Source: an uncultured Oscillibacter sp.
GTDB taxonomy: Bacteria > Bacillota > Clostridia > Oscillospirales > Oscillospiraceae
Length of the DNA: 64,000 bases
Assembly: GCA_910576865.1 (NCBI GenBank)
Contig: CAJTKE010000011.1
Span: forward strand, 1-64,000
Reading direction: 5' to 3'
Part shown: positions 14,701 to 22,548 of the stretch, piece by piece
Numbering within the stretch: position 1 is the first letter of the stretch
Layout: the number at the start of each line of letters is the position of its first letter
Notes under the pieces: generated by a model
Database searches by the model: none
Seen by the model: the letters and a program-made list of their open reading frames with translations, nothing else
What the model was told of the DNA's origin: nothing
Made by a program: the position numbers and the translations under genes

Positions 14701-16285
14701 CCCGCCCCACCATGACATCTACTCCATCGAGGACCTGGCCCAGCTGATCTACGACCTGAAAAACGCCAACCGGTACGCCCGGATCAGCGTCAAGCTGGTC
14801 AGCGAGGCGGGGGTGGGCACCATCGCCGCCGGCGTCGCCAAGGCCGGGGCCCAGGTGGTCCTCATCTCCGGCCACGACGGCGGCACCGGCGCGGCCCCCC
14901 GGAGCTCCATCCACGGGGCGGGCCTGCCCTGGGAGCTGGGGGTGGCGGAGGCCCACCAGACCCTGATTCAGAACGGCCTGCGGAACCAGGTGGCCATCGA
15001 GGCCGACGGCAAACTGATGACCGGCCGGGACGTGGCCATCGCCTGCATGCTGGGGGCGGAGGAATTCGGCTTCGCCACGGCCCCCCTGGTGGCCCTGGGC
15101 TGCTGCATGATGCGGGTGTGCAACCTGGACACCTGCCCCGCCGGCATCGCCACCCAGGACCCGGAGCTCCGGAAGCGCTTCGCCGGCAAGCCGGAATATG
15201 TGGTCAATTTCATGTACTTCGTGGCCCGGGAGCTGCGGGAGTACATGGCGAAGCTGGGCGTGCGCACGGTGGACGAGCTGGTGGGCCGCTGCGACCTGCT
15301 CCGGGTCCGGGAGAAGCTGGTGACCCACCGGGCGGAGACCCTGGACCTCAGCGCCCTGCTGCAAAACCCCTGGGGGGAGCGCGTGCCCCACTTCGACCCC
15401 GCCGCCGCCTATGACTTCCACCTGGAGCGGACGGCGGACATGCGGGTTCTGCTGGAGCGGCTGGGCCGGACCCTGAAGGGGAGGCGGACCGGCCGGCTGG
15501 ACGTCCGGGTGTCCTCCACGGACCGGGCCTTCGGCACCCTCTTCGGCTCCGAGATCACTCGGACCTGCGGGAACGAGCTGCCCGAGGACAGCTACGTCGT
15601 CTCCTGCCACGGCGGCGGCGGGCAGTCCTTCGGGGCCTTCATCCCCAGCGGGCTGACCCTGGAGCTGGAGGGCGACTGCAACGATGGCTTCGGCAAAGGC
15701 CTCTCCGGCGGAAAGCTGATCCTCTTCCCGCCGAGAGGTGCCGGCTTCAAGCCGGGGGAGAACATCATCGTGGGCAATGTGGCCCTCTACGGCGCCACCG
15801 GCGGGCAGGCTTTCATCAACGGCATGGCGGGAGAACGATTCTGCGTCCGCAACTCCGGAGCCTCCGCCGTCGTCGAGGGCGTGGGGGACCACGGCTGCGA
15901 GTACATGACCGGGGGCCGAGTGGTCATCCTGGGCCCCACAGGAAAGAACTTCGCCGCGGGCATGAGCGGGGGCGTCGCCTATGTGCTGGACGAGAAGCAC
16001 GACCTGTACCTGCGCCTGAACAAGGAGCAGGTGCAGTCCTCCGAGGTGGCCGAGCCCCACGACGCGGCGGAGCTGCGGGGTCTCATCGAGGCCCATGTGG
16101 CCGCCACCGGGTCCCCCCGGGGAAAGAAGATCCTGGCGGCGTTCCAGTCCTATCTGCCCTGCTTCAAGAAGGTCACGCCCCGGGACTACGACCGGATGCT
16201 GCGAGCCATCGCCCAGCAGGAGGAGAAGGGCATGAGCCGGGAGCAGGCGGAAATCGAGGCGTTTTACGCCACCGCCAGAGGCTGA
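11765..16285 (+). CDS. gltB: Glutamate synthase large (alpha) subunit
   Basis: A 1506-residue GOGAT large subunit. The glutaminase domain begins at the nucleophile Cys17 (HDACGIGAVV) after a 16-residue propeptide that must be removed. The FMN/2-oxoglutarate synthase domain (about 760-1180) includes GEGGEARERLN, KPGEGGHLPGKKV and the GHDGGTGAAP phosphate site. The 3Fe-4S cysteines lie in GCCMMRVCNLDTCPAG. The C-terminal GXGXG beta-helix is at about 1240-1480. It converts glutamine plus 2-oxoglutarate to two glutamates with GltD. The start at 11765 is preceded only by a modest ACGGAG, but it places the catalytic Cys correctly. Confidence 0.96.
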   Translation: MSFASPLYSPRFEHDACGIGAVVDLKGRKSHETVDSALKIVEKLEHRAGKDAAGETGDGVGLLIQIPHRLMKRAMARTEVSLGEERDYGVGMFFFPMDALKRAQAKKMLEIIVAKEGLEFLGWRDVPVHPEVLGEKARSCMPHICQCFVKRPEGCERGLDFDRRLYVVRRVFEQSNVNTYIPSFSSRTIVYKGMFLVGQLRQFYADLTDTDCESAIALVHSRFSTNTTPSWERAHPNRYILHNGEINTIRGNADRMLAREETIASPVMDEDMDKVLPVVDQSGSDSSMLDNTLEFLMMNGMELPQAVMLCIPEPWARDRRMDRRKRDFYHYYATMMEPWDGPAAIVFSDGDTVGAVLDRNGLRPCRWYLTDDDQLILSSEVGVLDIAPEKIVKKSRLQPGRMLLADLREGRLVDDAELKSLYARRQPYGEWLDRHLVYLRDLPIPNKRVETHSQVLRDRLYKAFGYTYEEVKDAILPMARDGIEPTSAMGVDTPLAVLSERHQPLFNYFKQLFAQVTNPPIDAIREEVVTDTTVYVGSGGNLLEEKAANCTVLEIHNPILTDLDLMKIRYMDRPGFHVETVSLLYYKGSPLENALDRLLVNVDRAYKKGANIVILSDRGVDENHVAIPSLLAVSTLEQHLVRTKKRTAVSMVLESAEPRDVHHFATLLGYGAQAINPYLAQECVEELVSLGMLDKDPGAAVNDYNSAVLHGIVKIASKMGISTIQSYQSAQIFECVGINKATVDRYFTNTISRVEGVGLEEIGEGVEWNHSQAFDPLGLGFDPTLDSMGGHKLRSGPDKEDHMYNPRTILLLQKAVREGDYDTFRQYSALVDFADKPHTLRGLLDFRFDENGGVPLEEVESADAIVRRFKTGAMSYGSISQEAHECMAVAMNRIGGKSNSGEGGEARERLNTDRRSAIKQVASGRFGVTSEYLASADEIQIKMAQGAKPGEGGHLPGKKVYPWIAKTRCSTPGVTLISPPPHHDIYSIEDLAQLIYDLKNANRYARISVKLVSEAGVGTIAAGVAKAGAQVVLISGHDGGTGAAPRSSIHGAGLPWELGVAEAHQTLIQNGLRNQVAIEADGKLMTGRDVAIACMLGAEEFGFATAPLVALGCCMMRVCNLDTCPAGIATQDPELRKRFAGKPEYVVNFMYFVARELREYMAKLGVRTVDELVGRCDLLRVREKLVTHRAETLDLSALLQNPWGERVPHFDPAAAYDFHLERTADMRVLLERLGRTLKGRRTGRLDVRVSSTDRAFGTLFGSEITRTCGNELPEDSYVVSCHGGGGQSFGAFIPSGLTLELEGDCNDGFGKGLSGGKLILFPPRGAGFKPGENIIVGNVALYGATGGQAFINGMAGERFCVRNSGASAVVEGVGDHGCEYMTGGRVVILGPTGKNFAAGMSGGVAYVLDEKHDLYLRLNKEQVQSSEVAEPHDAAELRGLIEAHVAATGSPRGKKILAAFQSYLPCFKKVTPRDYDRMLRAIAQQEEKGMSREQAEIEAFYATARG

Positions 16286-16298
16286 GGAGGGATGAGCA

Positions 16299-17693
16299 AT
16301 GGGTAAGATGACCGGATTTTTGGAATACGCCCGGCAGGAGAGCCTGGACCGTCCGCCTCTGGAGCGGGTCCGGGACTGGGACTCCTTCCACGTCCCCCTG
16401 CCGGAGGCCGTCCGGCGGGAGCAGGGGGGCCGGTGCATGAACTGCGGCGTTCCCTTCTGCCAGTCGGGAATGCTCTGGGAGGGGCGGACCTTCGGCTGTC
16501 CCCTCCACAACCTGATCCCCGAGTGGAATGACATGATCTGGGCGGGGAATCCCTCCCACGCCCTGAGCCGCCTTTTGAAAACCAACAACTTCCCGGAGTT
16601 CACGGGCCGGGTCTGCCCCGCGCCCTGCGAGGGGGCCTGCGTCTGCGGGTTGTACGGCGACGCCGTCACCATCCGGGACAACGAGCTCAGCGTCATTGAG
16701 GACGCCTTCGCCGCCGGGGCGGTGAAGCGCCGCCGCCCGCCCCAGTGGTCGGGGAAGAAGGTCTGCGTGGTGGGCTCCGGCCCGGCGGGCCTTGCGGCGG
16801 CGGACCAGCTGAACCACCGGGGCCACTCCGTCACCGTGGTGGAGCGGGAGGAGCGGGCCGGAGGCCTCTTGACCTACGGCATCCCCAACATGAAGCTGCC
16901 CAAGGACGTGGTCCGGCGGCGGGTGGACCTGATGACGGACGAGGGCGTCAGCTTCGTCACCGGCGTGGACGCGGCGGACCCGGATGTGGCCCGGCGGCTG
17001 CTCCGGGACTATGACGCGGTGATTCTCTGCTGCGGCGCGGAGCGGCCCCGGCCCCTGGAACTGGAAACAGCGGGGATTTCCGGCGTTCACTACGGCACGG
17101 AGTTCCTGAAGGCCGCCGTGGAGCGGCAGAGCTTCGGCAAGGACCCAGCGGTCCCCACGGCGGAGGGCCGGGACGTGGTCATCGTGGGCACCGGCGACAC
17201 CGCCTCGGACTGCGTGGCCACCGCCCTGCGGCAGGGCTGCAAATCGGTGGTCCAGCTGGTCCGCCGGCCCAGGGAGGACTATCTCCAGGACGGCGCCCTC
17301 CCCCGGGACTGCGCCCACCAGGAGGCTCTGGCCGTCTTCGGGGAGGACCCCCGGCGCTTCGGCGTCCAGGTCCGGGAGCTGCGGGCGGAAAACGGCGTCC
17401 TCACCGGCGTGGTGACCAGCGAGGGGGACACGCTGCCCTGCGGGCTGCTGATCGCCGCCACGGGCTTCGCCGGGTGCGTCCCGGCGGTGTGTGAGGCCTT
17501 CGGCGTGGAGTACGGCCGGACGGTCCGCACGGCGGAGGGCGGCTTCGCCACCAACGTGGAAAGGGTCTTCGCCGCCGGAGACATGCGCCGGGGACAGTCC
17601 CTGGTGGTCTGGGCCATCGCCGAGGGACGGACCGCGGCGGCGGAGGTGGACGCCTACCTCAACGGCTATACCAGCCTTGTGCGCTCCGTGTAA
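16299..17693 (+). CDS. gltD: Glutamate synthase small (beta) subunit
   Basis: A 464-residue FAD/NADPH reductase subunit that passes electrons to GltB. Residues 35-110 carry the Fe-S cysteines (GGRCMNCGVPFCQSG, CPAPCEGACVCG). The FAD-binding VVGSGPAGLAAADQL lies near 150, and the NADPH-binding IVGTGDTASDC near 290. The gene follows gltB after 13 bp with GAGGAGGGATG as ribosome site; the final ATG in the cluster at 16299 is used. A strong terminator follows. Length is normal for the family (about 470). Confidence 0.95.
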   Translation: MGKMTGFLEYARQESLDRPPLERVRDWDSFHVPLPEAVRREQGGRCMNCGVPFCQSGMLWEGRTFGCPLHNLIPEWNDMIWAGNPSHALSRLLKTNNFPEFTGRVCPAPCEGACVCGLYGDAVTIRDNELSVIEDAFAAGAVKRRRPPQWSGKKVCVVGSGPAGLAAADQLNHRGHSVTVVEREERAGGLLTYGIPNMKLPKDVVRRRVDLMTDEGVSFVTGVDAADPDVARRLLRDYDAVILCCGAERPRPLELETAGISGVHYGTEFLKAAVERQSFGKDPAVPTAEGRDVVIVGTGDTASDCVATALRQGCKSVVQLVRRPREDYLQDGALPRDCAHQEALAVFGEDPRRFGVQVRELRAENGVLTGVVTSEGDTLPCGLLIAATGFAGCVPAVCEAFGVEYGRTVRTAEGGFATNVERVFAAGDMRRGQSLVVWAIAEGRTAAAEVDAYLNGYTSLVRSV

Positions 17694-17707
17694 GCGCGGG
17701 CTTTGAA

Positions 17708-17745
17708 AAGCGCCTTCCCCGCGGGTTTCCGCGGGGAAGGCGCTT
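17708..17745 (+). terminator. Terminator of gltBD
   Basis: A perfect 17-bp stem (17708-17724 with 17729-17745) around a GTTT loop, ending in five T residues. Confidence 0.92.
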
Positions 17746-17854
17746 TTTCCACCGGCCCTCCGGCGGACGAAAAACCGGACGGAAAACCGAAAATCCGGCC
17801 CCACAATGCCAGGGAGTTCCGTTATCCTGAGATAGAGAAAAGGAGGGGATTCTC

Positions 17855-18190
17855 GTGGATAAATGCCGCAATTTCGCGGAAAACCTGGAGGCCGTCCGCA
17901 AAATCAAAAACGTGAGCATGGCCGAGTTCTCGGAGGAGCTCAACATTCCCAAGTCGACCCTGCGGGACGTGCTGAAGGACGGAAACGCCTCCCTCCACAC
18001 GGCCCTTCACATCGCCGGGCAGCTGGACATCCCACTCAGCGCCCTGACCGGCGAGGCCATCCCGGCAAAGGAGCTGGACCCGCTGCGCACCCTCCTGACC
18101 TGCTTCCAGTGGTTCGCCTCCCTGGACGGCGAACGGCAGGCGGCGGTGGCGGCGCACATCCGCGCCATTCTGGAGGCGCTCCGAAAGTGA
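17855..18190 (+). CDS. Small HTH protein, Cro/C1-like
   Basis: A 111-residue protein with one helix-turn-helix in residues 5-65 (MAEFSEELNIPKSTLRDVLK) and a helical C-terminal half without a recognisable domain. It begins with GTG at 17855, supported by AAAAGGAGGGG. It stands alone between two terminators. Its target is unknown. Related short proteins in clostridia are annotated as XRE-family regulators. The C-terminal helices may mediate dimerisation. Confidence 0.7.
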   Translation: MDKCRNFAENLEAVRKIKNVSMAEFSEELNIPKSTLRDVLKDGNASLHTALHIAGQLDIPLSALTGEAIPAKELDPLRTLLTCFQWFASLDGERQAAVAAHIRAILEALRK

Positions 18191-18215
18191 GGCGGGCGGA
18201 TCCGCCGCCGAATGG

Positions 18216-18249
18216 CAGCGGCCCGAGGGGAATTCCCCTCGGGCCGCTG
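18216..18249. terminator. Terminator shared by the HTH gene and the GH112 gene
   Basis: A perfect 15-bp stem (CAGCGGCCCGAGGGG and its complement) around an AATT loop lies between two convergent genes. The T tract is short on both sides. Confidence 0.75.
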
Positions 18250-18266
18250 TTTGTCCTCTCGCATCT

Positions 18267-20435
18267 CTAAACCTCGTACCACCGAATCTCATTGGCGGAC
18301 AGCTCCAGCGGGAAGCCGGACCCGTCCCCCCGGTAGACCGTGGTGCTCTGGGGCTCGTAGGTGTTGTTCACCACACAGAAGCGCCCGCTCTCCACATAGG
18401 CGTGGACCTCCACCCGGCAGTTGGAGGAGAACCACTGTCTCAGCCGGTCCTCCCCGTGGGAGGCCCACAGGATGGCCCGGTGGAGCAGGCGGCAGTTCTC
18501 GAAGGAGTAGGGCAGGCCAGAGACGTACACCCCCCGGCCGGAGCCGAAGGCGTTGGCCGCCAGCTGGACCTCCTTCTCCCGCTGGACCAGCACCTCCGCC
18601 CCCTCCAGGGCGTAGACGCCCTTCTGCCCCTCGCCGAAGTCCACGGGGGCGGCGGCGTCCGCCAGGATGAAGTGGTCCGGGTGCTCGTCCCAGTTGTACT
18701 TGTCATAGCCCAGGGTGAAGCCCGTCTCCTTCTCCACCCCCAGCACCGGGGCCATCTGGAAATACCGGCCCTGGTACTGGTGCCCCGAGGGCTCCCCCAC
18801 GCCGATGAAGCCGCCGCCGTTCCAGACGAAGCGCTTCACAGCGGAGGAGATATCCGGGTCCTCCCAGACCGCCCCGCCGGTGTGGGCCGTGTCCCCGCCG
18901 CCGATGTTCAGGAGAACGTCCACGCCGTCCAGGGCGTGAGGGTCGGCCTTCAGATCGTCAAAGCTCAGAAAGCGCACGTCGAAGGGCGCGCCGGACAGGG
19001 CCTCAATCACCCCGGCGTAGGAGTAATTCTGCTTTTGATACAGGGCGTGGTGGACCATGTGGCAGCCCCAGGAGCGGGCCCGGCCCCAGCAGTTCAGCAC
19101 CGCCACCGTCCCGGCGCAGTAGGGCCTGGCGCCGTTGATGCAGCCGTACAGCTCCCGGAACTCCCGGCACACGGACTCCACGTAATCCACAAACTCCGGG
19201 AAGGCGCAGGCCAGCTTCAGGTACCCGCCGTAGCCGATGCGGTCGATGGGCTTGCGCAAAATGGCCCGCCGGGCGGTGACCCAGTTCTCCCGGGCCTCCC
19301 CCACCGGGTCCCCGCCCTCGTGGAAGGTGTCCGGGAAGAAGTAGGGCAGGAAGCGGCCCTCGGTGTACCGAACGCCGGGGATGTCGGCGATGAGGCGGAG
19401 GGTGGACCCGTTGCCCACGCTGCCCACCACGGCGTCCAGGCCGATGGACTTGAACTCCTCCAGATAGGGCTCGGTGCCGATCCAGTGGTCCCCCAGGAAC
19501 ATCATGGCCTCCTTGCCCAGCTCGTGGGTGAGGTCCACCATCTCCTTCGCCAGCGCGGCCACCTCCCGGCGCTGGAAAGCGCAGAAGTCCTTGTACTCCC
19601 GGGAGGGAACCCGATACTGGTTGTTGTAATACCCCTGGTCGATGATGAACTCCGGCCGGAACCGGTACCCGGCCTCTTTTTCAAAGCGCTCCAGGATATA
19701 GGGGGACACGGAGGCGGAGTAGCCGTACCAGTCCACGTACTTCTCCCGCTTCAGCTCGTCGAAGATCAGGGTGAACTGATGGAAGAAGGTGGTGTAGCGG
19801 ATCACGTCCACATAAGGATGCTCCTGGATGAAGCGCCGCAGGCGCTCCATGGTGAACCTCCGGGTCTTGGGCTGGCGGACGTCGAAGGTGATCTGGTGCT
19901 CGAAGTCCTTCCAGTCGTTGGTAACGGCGTTGTACATGTGGACCGGGTCCCAGATGAGGTAGGCCAGGAAGCTGACGGTGTAGTCGTGGAAGTCCTCCGG
20001 CTCGGGGATGACCACCGCGCCCCTCTCTGCGTCAAAGTCCCACGCTCCCGGGTCCAGGGGCTGTCCCGTGGTCCGGTCCATGACCTCCCACCAGCGCTTC
20101 ACGTCGTCCCGGTCGTTGACCTTCAAAAGCTCCTCGCTGACGCCCTTCAGAAGCGGGATGGACAGGGGCCCCCCCGCCGCCGTGTGGAAGGACGTCTGTA
20201 TGTAGCACTGCTGGACCTCGTCGGGGTTGGCTTTCGCCCAGGCGTTGTCCTTCCGGGTGGTGTAGTAGGTGGCGTAGACCTTGGCCCCCACGGATTTCAG
20301 CTCCTCGGGGTAGCCCGTGCCGTCGCAGTCCCGGATGGCGTCCGCCCCCCAGCGCTCCAGCAGGGACAGGGTCTCGGGGACCACGTCCACATCCGTGGGG
20401 ATGGTCACCCGGCCCTTGTTCAGTAAATCTGTCAT
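18267..20435 (-). CDS. GH112 phosphorylase (galactosyl-N-acetylhexosamine or galactosyl-rhamnose type)
   Basis: A 722-residue GH112 enzyme. The family phosphorolyses beta-galactosides, typically lacto-N-biose and galacto-N-biose or galactosyl-1,4-rhamnose, releasing galactose-1-phosphate. The opening GRVTIPTDVDVVPETLSLLE and CDGTGYPEEL are typical. The catalytic Asp lies in FLGDHWIGTEPY near residue 316. The C-terminal half has the expected Rossmann-like and beta domains. No signal peptide is present, so it acts in the cytosol after import by the ABC transporter encoded upstream. I prefer the second ATG (20435), six bases after GGAGG, over the first, which touches it. Which acceptor sugar it prefers cannot be read with confidence. 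Confidence 0.9.
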   Translation of the reverse strand: MTDLLNKGRVTIPTDVDVVPETLSLLERWGADAIRDCDGTGYPEELKSVGAKVYATYYTTRKDNAWAKANPDEVQQCYIQTSFHTAAGGPLSIPLLKGVSEELLKVNDRDDVKRWWEVMDRTTGQPLDPGAWDFDAERGAVVIPEPEDFHDYTVSFLAYLIWDPVHMYNAVTNDWKDFEHQITFDVRQPKTRRFTMERLRRFIQEHPYVDVIRYTTFFHQFTLIFDELKREKYVDWYGYSASVSPYILERFEKEAGYRFRPEFIIDQGYYNNQYRVPSREYKDFCAFQRREVAALAKEMVDLTHELGKEAMMFLGDHWIGTEPYLEEFKSIGLDAVVGSVGNGSTLRLIADIPGVRYTEGRFLPYFFPDTFHEGGDPVGEARENWVTARRAILRKPIDRIGYGGYLKLACAFPEFVDYVESVCREFRELYGCINGARPYCAGTVAVLNCWGRARSWGCHMVHHALYQKQNYSYAGVIEALSGAPFDVRFLSFDDLKADPHALDGVDVLLNIGGGDTAHTGGAVWEDPDISSAVKRFVWNGGGFIGVGEPSGHQYQGRYFQMAPVLGVEKETGFTLGYDKYNWDEHPDHFILADAAAPVDFGEGQKGVYALEGAEVLVQREKEVQLAANAFGSGRGVYVSGLPYSFENCRLLHRAILWASHGEDRLRQWFSSNCRVEVHAYVESGRFCVVNNTYEPQSTTVYRGDGSGFPLELSANEIRWYEV

Positions 20436-20446
20436 ACGCATCCTCC

Positions 20447-20653
20447 TCAGAGGCCGGGGCCCTTGTCCCCTTCAAAGGGCTTGTTGTAAATCATCAGCGC
20501 CGCCAGCAGCAATATGACCCCCAGGATCATCAGTCCCAGGCCGGACAGCTGCCCTGTCCGCTTCCAGCCGACAATCACCAGGGCCAGCCCCACGAAGAAA
20601 AACCCCGCGATGAACAGCGCCCGGAGGCCGGTGTGCTCTTTCCAAAAATTCAT
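20447..20653 (-). CDS. Small two-helix membrane protein of the sugar operon
   Basis: A 68-residue protein with two hydrophobic segments (about 11-29 and 36-57) and a short acidic tail. No catalytic motif is visible. It sits between the second ABC permease and the GH112 gene, with short gaps on both sides, and AAGGTGAG serves as ribosome site, so it belongs to the operon. It might be an accessory part of the transporter, but that is a guess from position only. Confidence 0.7.
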   Translation of the reverse strand: MNFWKEHTGLRALFIAGFFFVGLALVIVGWKRTGQLSGLGLMILGVILLLAALMIYNKPFEGDKGPGL

Positions 20654-20662
20654 ACTCTCACC

Positions 20663-21553
20663 TTAACCCTTCAAGCCGCCCACGGTCATACCCTGGGTCA
20701 GCTTCTTCTGCACGCACATGTAGAGGATCAGCGTGGGCAGCATCACCAGCACCAGACCGGCGTACAGGATGCCGTACTCCGCCGAGGACTGCTGGGCCTG
20801 CATCAGGTTCAACAGGCCCACGGGCAGGGTCTTCTGGCCCTGGGCGCTGCTCATCAGCGTCATGGAGATGATGTACTCGTTCCAGAAGGAGAGGAAGTTG
20901 AACAGGATGATGGTGATGATGGAGGGCTGGGCCATGGGGAAGATAATCCGGATCATGGCCTGTCCGTAGCCCGCGCCGTCGATGTAGGCGGCCTCCTCGA
21001 AGTCGTGGGGGAGCGTCGCGAAGTAGCCGGAGAGGAGGTAGATGGTGAACGGCAGGGCCGTGGAGGCGTACACCACCGCCAGGACCACCAGATTGTTCAG
21101 CAAAAAGCTGTTCCCCATCAGGTTCTTCAGCCACATGTCCCCGTCCCGGAGCATCAGGAAAATGGGCACCACGATGTAGTTCACGTTGATGAACAGCCCC
21201 GCCATGAAGCAGGTGTTCAGAAACCGGCTCCCCCGAAAGCGGAACCGGGCCAGACAGTAGGCGGCGGGCAGGGCCACCACCAGCAACAGGGCCAGGGACA
21301 GGGCCGTCACCAGGACGGAGTTCAGCATGTAGCTGCCCATGCTGGCGGCGTTCCAGGCGTCCACGAAGTTCTGCCAGTAGAAGCCCGCCGGCAGGGCCCA
21401 GGGGTTGCCGTAGAACTCGCTGTTCTGCTTGATGGAGGCCAGGAAGACCCAGGCCACCGGCACGAGGATGACCACGGCCAGGGTGATCAGCACCACATAG
21501 ATGAAAATCTTGTACAGGGTCTCGCCGGACATGCCCTTCTTTTCTCTCGTCAT
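20663..21553 (-). CDS. ABC sugar transporter permease, MalG type
   Basis: A 296-residue inner-membrane permease of the carbohydrate-uptake-1 family. It has about six transmembrane helices, the first at 15-38. The EAA loop that contacts the ATPase reads EEAAYIDGAGYGQAMIRIIFP. The C-terminal end MTVGGLKG is typical of MalG-like proteins. It pairs with the MalF-type permease 12 bp upstream. No ATPase gene is present in the operon, so a shared MsmK-like ATPase elsewhere is expected. Confidence 0.92.
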   Translation of the reverse strand: MTREKKGMSGETLYKIFIYVVLITLAVVILVPVAWVFLASIKQNSEFYGNPWALPAGFYWQNFVDAWNAASMGSYMLNSVLVTALSLALLLVVALPAAYCLARFRFRGSRFLNTCFMAGLFINVNYIVVPIFLMLRDGDMWLKNLMGNSFLLNNLVVLAVVYASTALPFTIYLLSGYFATLPHDFEEAAYIDGAGYGQAMIRIIFPMAQPSIITIILFNFLSFWNEYIISMTLMSSAQGQKTLPVGLLNLMQAQQSSAEYGILYAGLVLVMLPTLILYMCVQKKLTQGMTVGGLKG

Positions 21554-21565
21554 ACCCTCGCCCCC

Positions 21566-22441
21566 TTACATTTCCAGGACTTCCCGCTTCGTCACCCAGT
21601 TCACCAGGGCGGACAGCAGGAAGGAGAACAGGAAGATCACCACGCCCGCCGCCATGGAGTAGCCGTAGAGCCCCGCGTCCTTCTGGGCGTACATGAAGCT
21701 CAATCCCACGTCGGCCATGCCCTTGGCCACCATGGCCTTGACAAACAGGAAAGCCATGTTGATGGTGGAGATGATGAAGAAGGTCAGGGTCGTGCGGATG
21801 TTGGTCCAGATCAGGGGCAGGGTGAGCTGGAAGAACTGGGTCAGCCGCCCCGCGCCGTCCAGCCCGGCGCTCTCATAGAGGCTCTCCGGCACGGCGGACA
21901 TGGAGGCCATGTACATGACCATGTAATAGCCGATGGCCTGCCAGACCATGGCGATGATGACGCTGACGATGACCATGGGCTGGTCCTTCCAGAGGACCAT
22001 GACGGTCTCCCCCTTGAAGAAGGAGAGGATGCTGTTCAGCATGCCGTTCTCCGGCTTGTAGATGGCGGAGAAGATGCCGGCGATGACGACCACGGAGAGG
22101 ATGTTGGGGATGTAGAAGACGATGCGGAAGAAGTTCTGCCCCCTGATCTTCTCCCGAGTCAGGATCGCCGCGAAGACGATGGCGAAAAAGAAGGTGATGA
22201 TGGTCACCGTGACGATCAGCAGGATGGTGTTCTGCATGGCCGTGATGAATTTCACGTCATTGAACAGGGCCTTGAAGTTCGCCGTGCCCACGAAGGTCTC
22301 CGTGGGAGAGTAGGCTCCCCGCTCAAAGAGGGACATGCGGAAGACGTTCAGGGTGGGCAGGATCATGAAGATGAAGTAGAGGATCACCGCCGGGGCGACG
22401 CACAGGGCCAGGAAGCGCCCCCGGCTTTTGCTGCTGCGCAT
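21566..22441 (-). CDS. ABC sugar transporter permease, MalF type
   Basis: A 291-residue permease with about six membrane helices and the EAA loop YESAGLDGAGRLTQFFQLTLP. The start at 22441 follows AAAGGAGTGATTCC; the frame is open 25 codons further, across the hairpin after the binding-protein gene. Together with the MalG partner it forms the membrane channel for a di- or oligosaccharide. The substrate is inferred from the GH112 gene at the end of the operon. Confidence 0.92.
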   Translation of the reverse strand: MRSSKSRGRFLALCVAPAVILYFIFMILPTLNVFRMSLFERGAYSPTETFVGTANFKALFNDVKFITAMQNTILLIVTVTIITFFFAIVFAAILTREKIRGQNFFRIVFYIPNILSVVVIAGIFSAIYKPENGMLNSILSFFKGETVMVLWKDQPMVIVSVIIAMVWQAIGYYMVMYMASMSAVPESLYESAGLDGAGRLTQFFQLTLPLIWTNIRTTLTFFIISTINMAFLFVKAMVAKGMADVGLSFMYAQKDAGLYGYSMAAGVVIFLFSFLLSALVNWVTKREVLEM

Positions 22442-22480
22442 GGAATCACTCCTTTCGGGTCGTGTGGCGGGAACAGAACA

Positions 22481-22514
22481 GGGCGGCGGCGAGCAGAAAC
22501 ACTCGCCGCCGCCC
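22481..22514 (-). other. Stable hairpin between binding-protein and permease genes
   Basis: A perfect 13-bp GC stem (22481-22493 with 22502-22514) and an 8-base A-rich loop lie between the two genes. No T run follows. Such hairpins commonly protect the upstream message, so that binding protein is made in excess of the permeases. Confidence 0.7.
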
Positions 22515-22548
22515 ACGGATTACGGACTATGCGGTTTTGCCGGGGCGC

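Noticed and set aside
16288..16310. A second ANTAR-like motif at the gltD start (AGCAATGGG)
   Set aside because: Only the first nine bases match, the closing stem is missing, and the sequence is explained by the ribosome site and start codons.
11768..16834. A very long open frame on the minus strand opposite gltB and gltD
   Set aside because: It is antisense to two certain genes, has low-complexity Gly/Val/His/Gln composition and no family motifs; it results from high GC at third codon positions.
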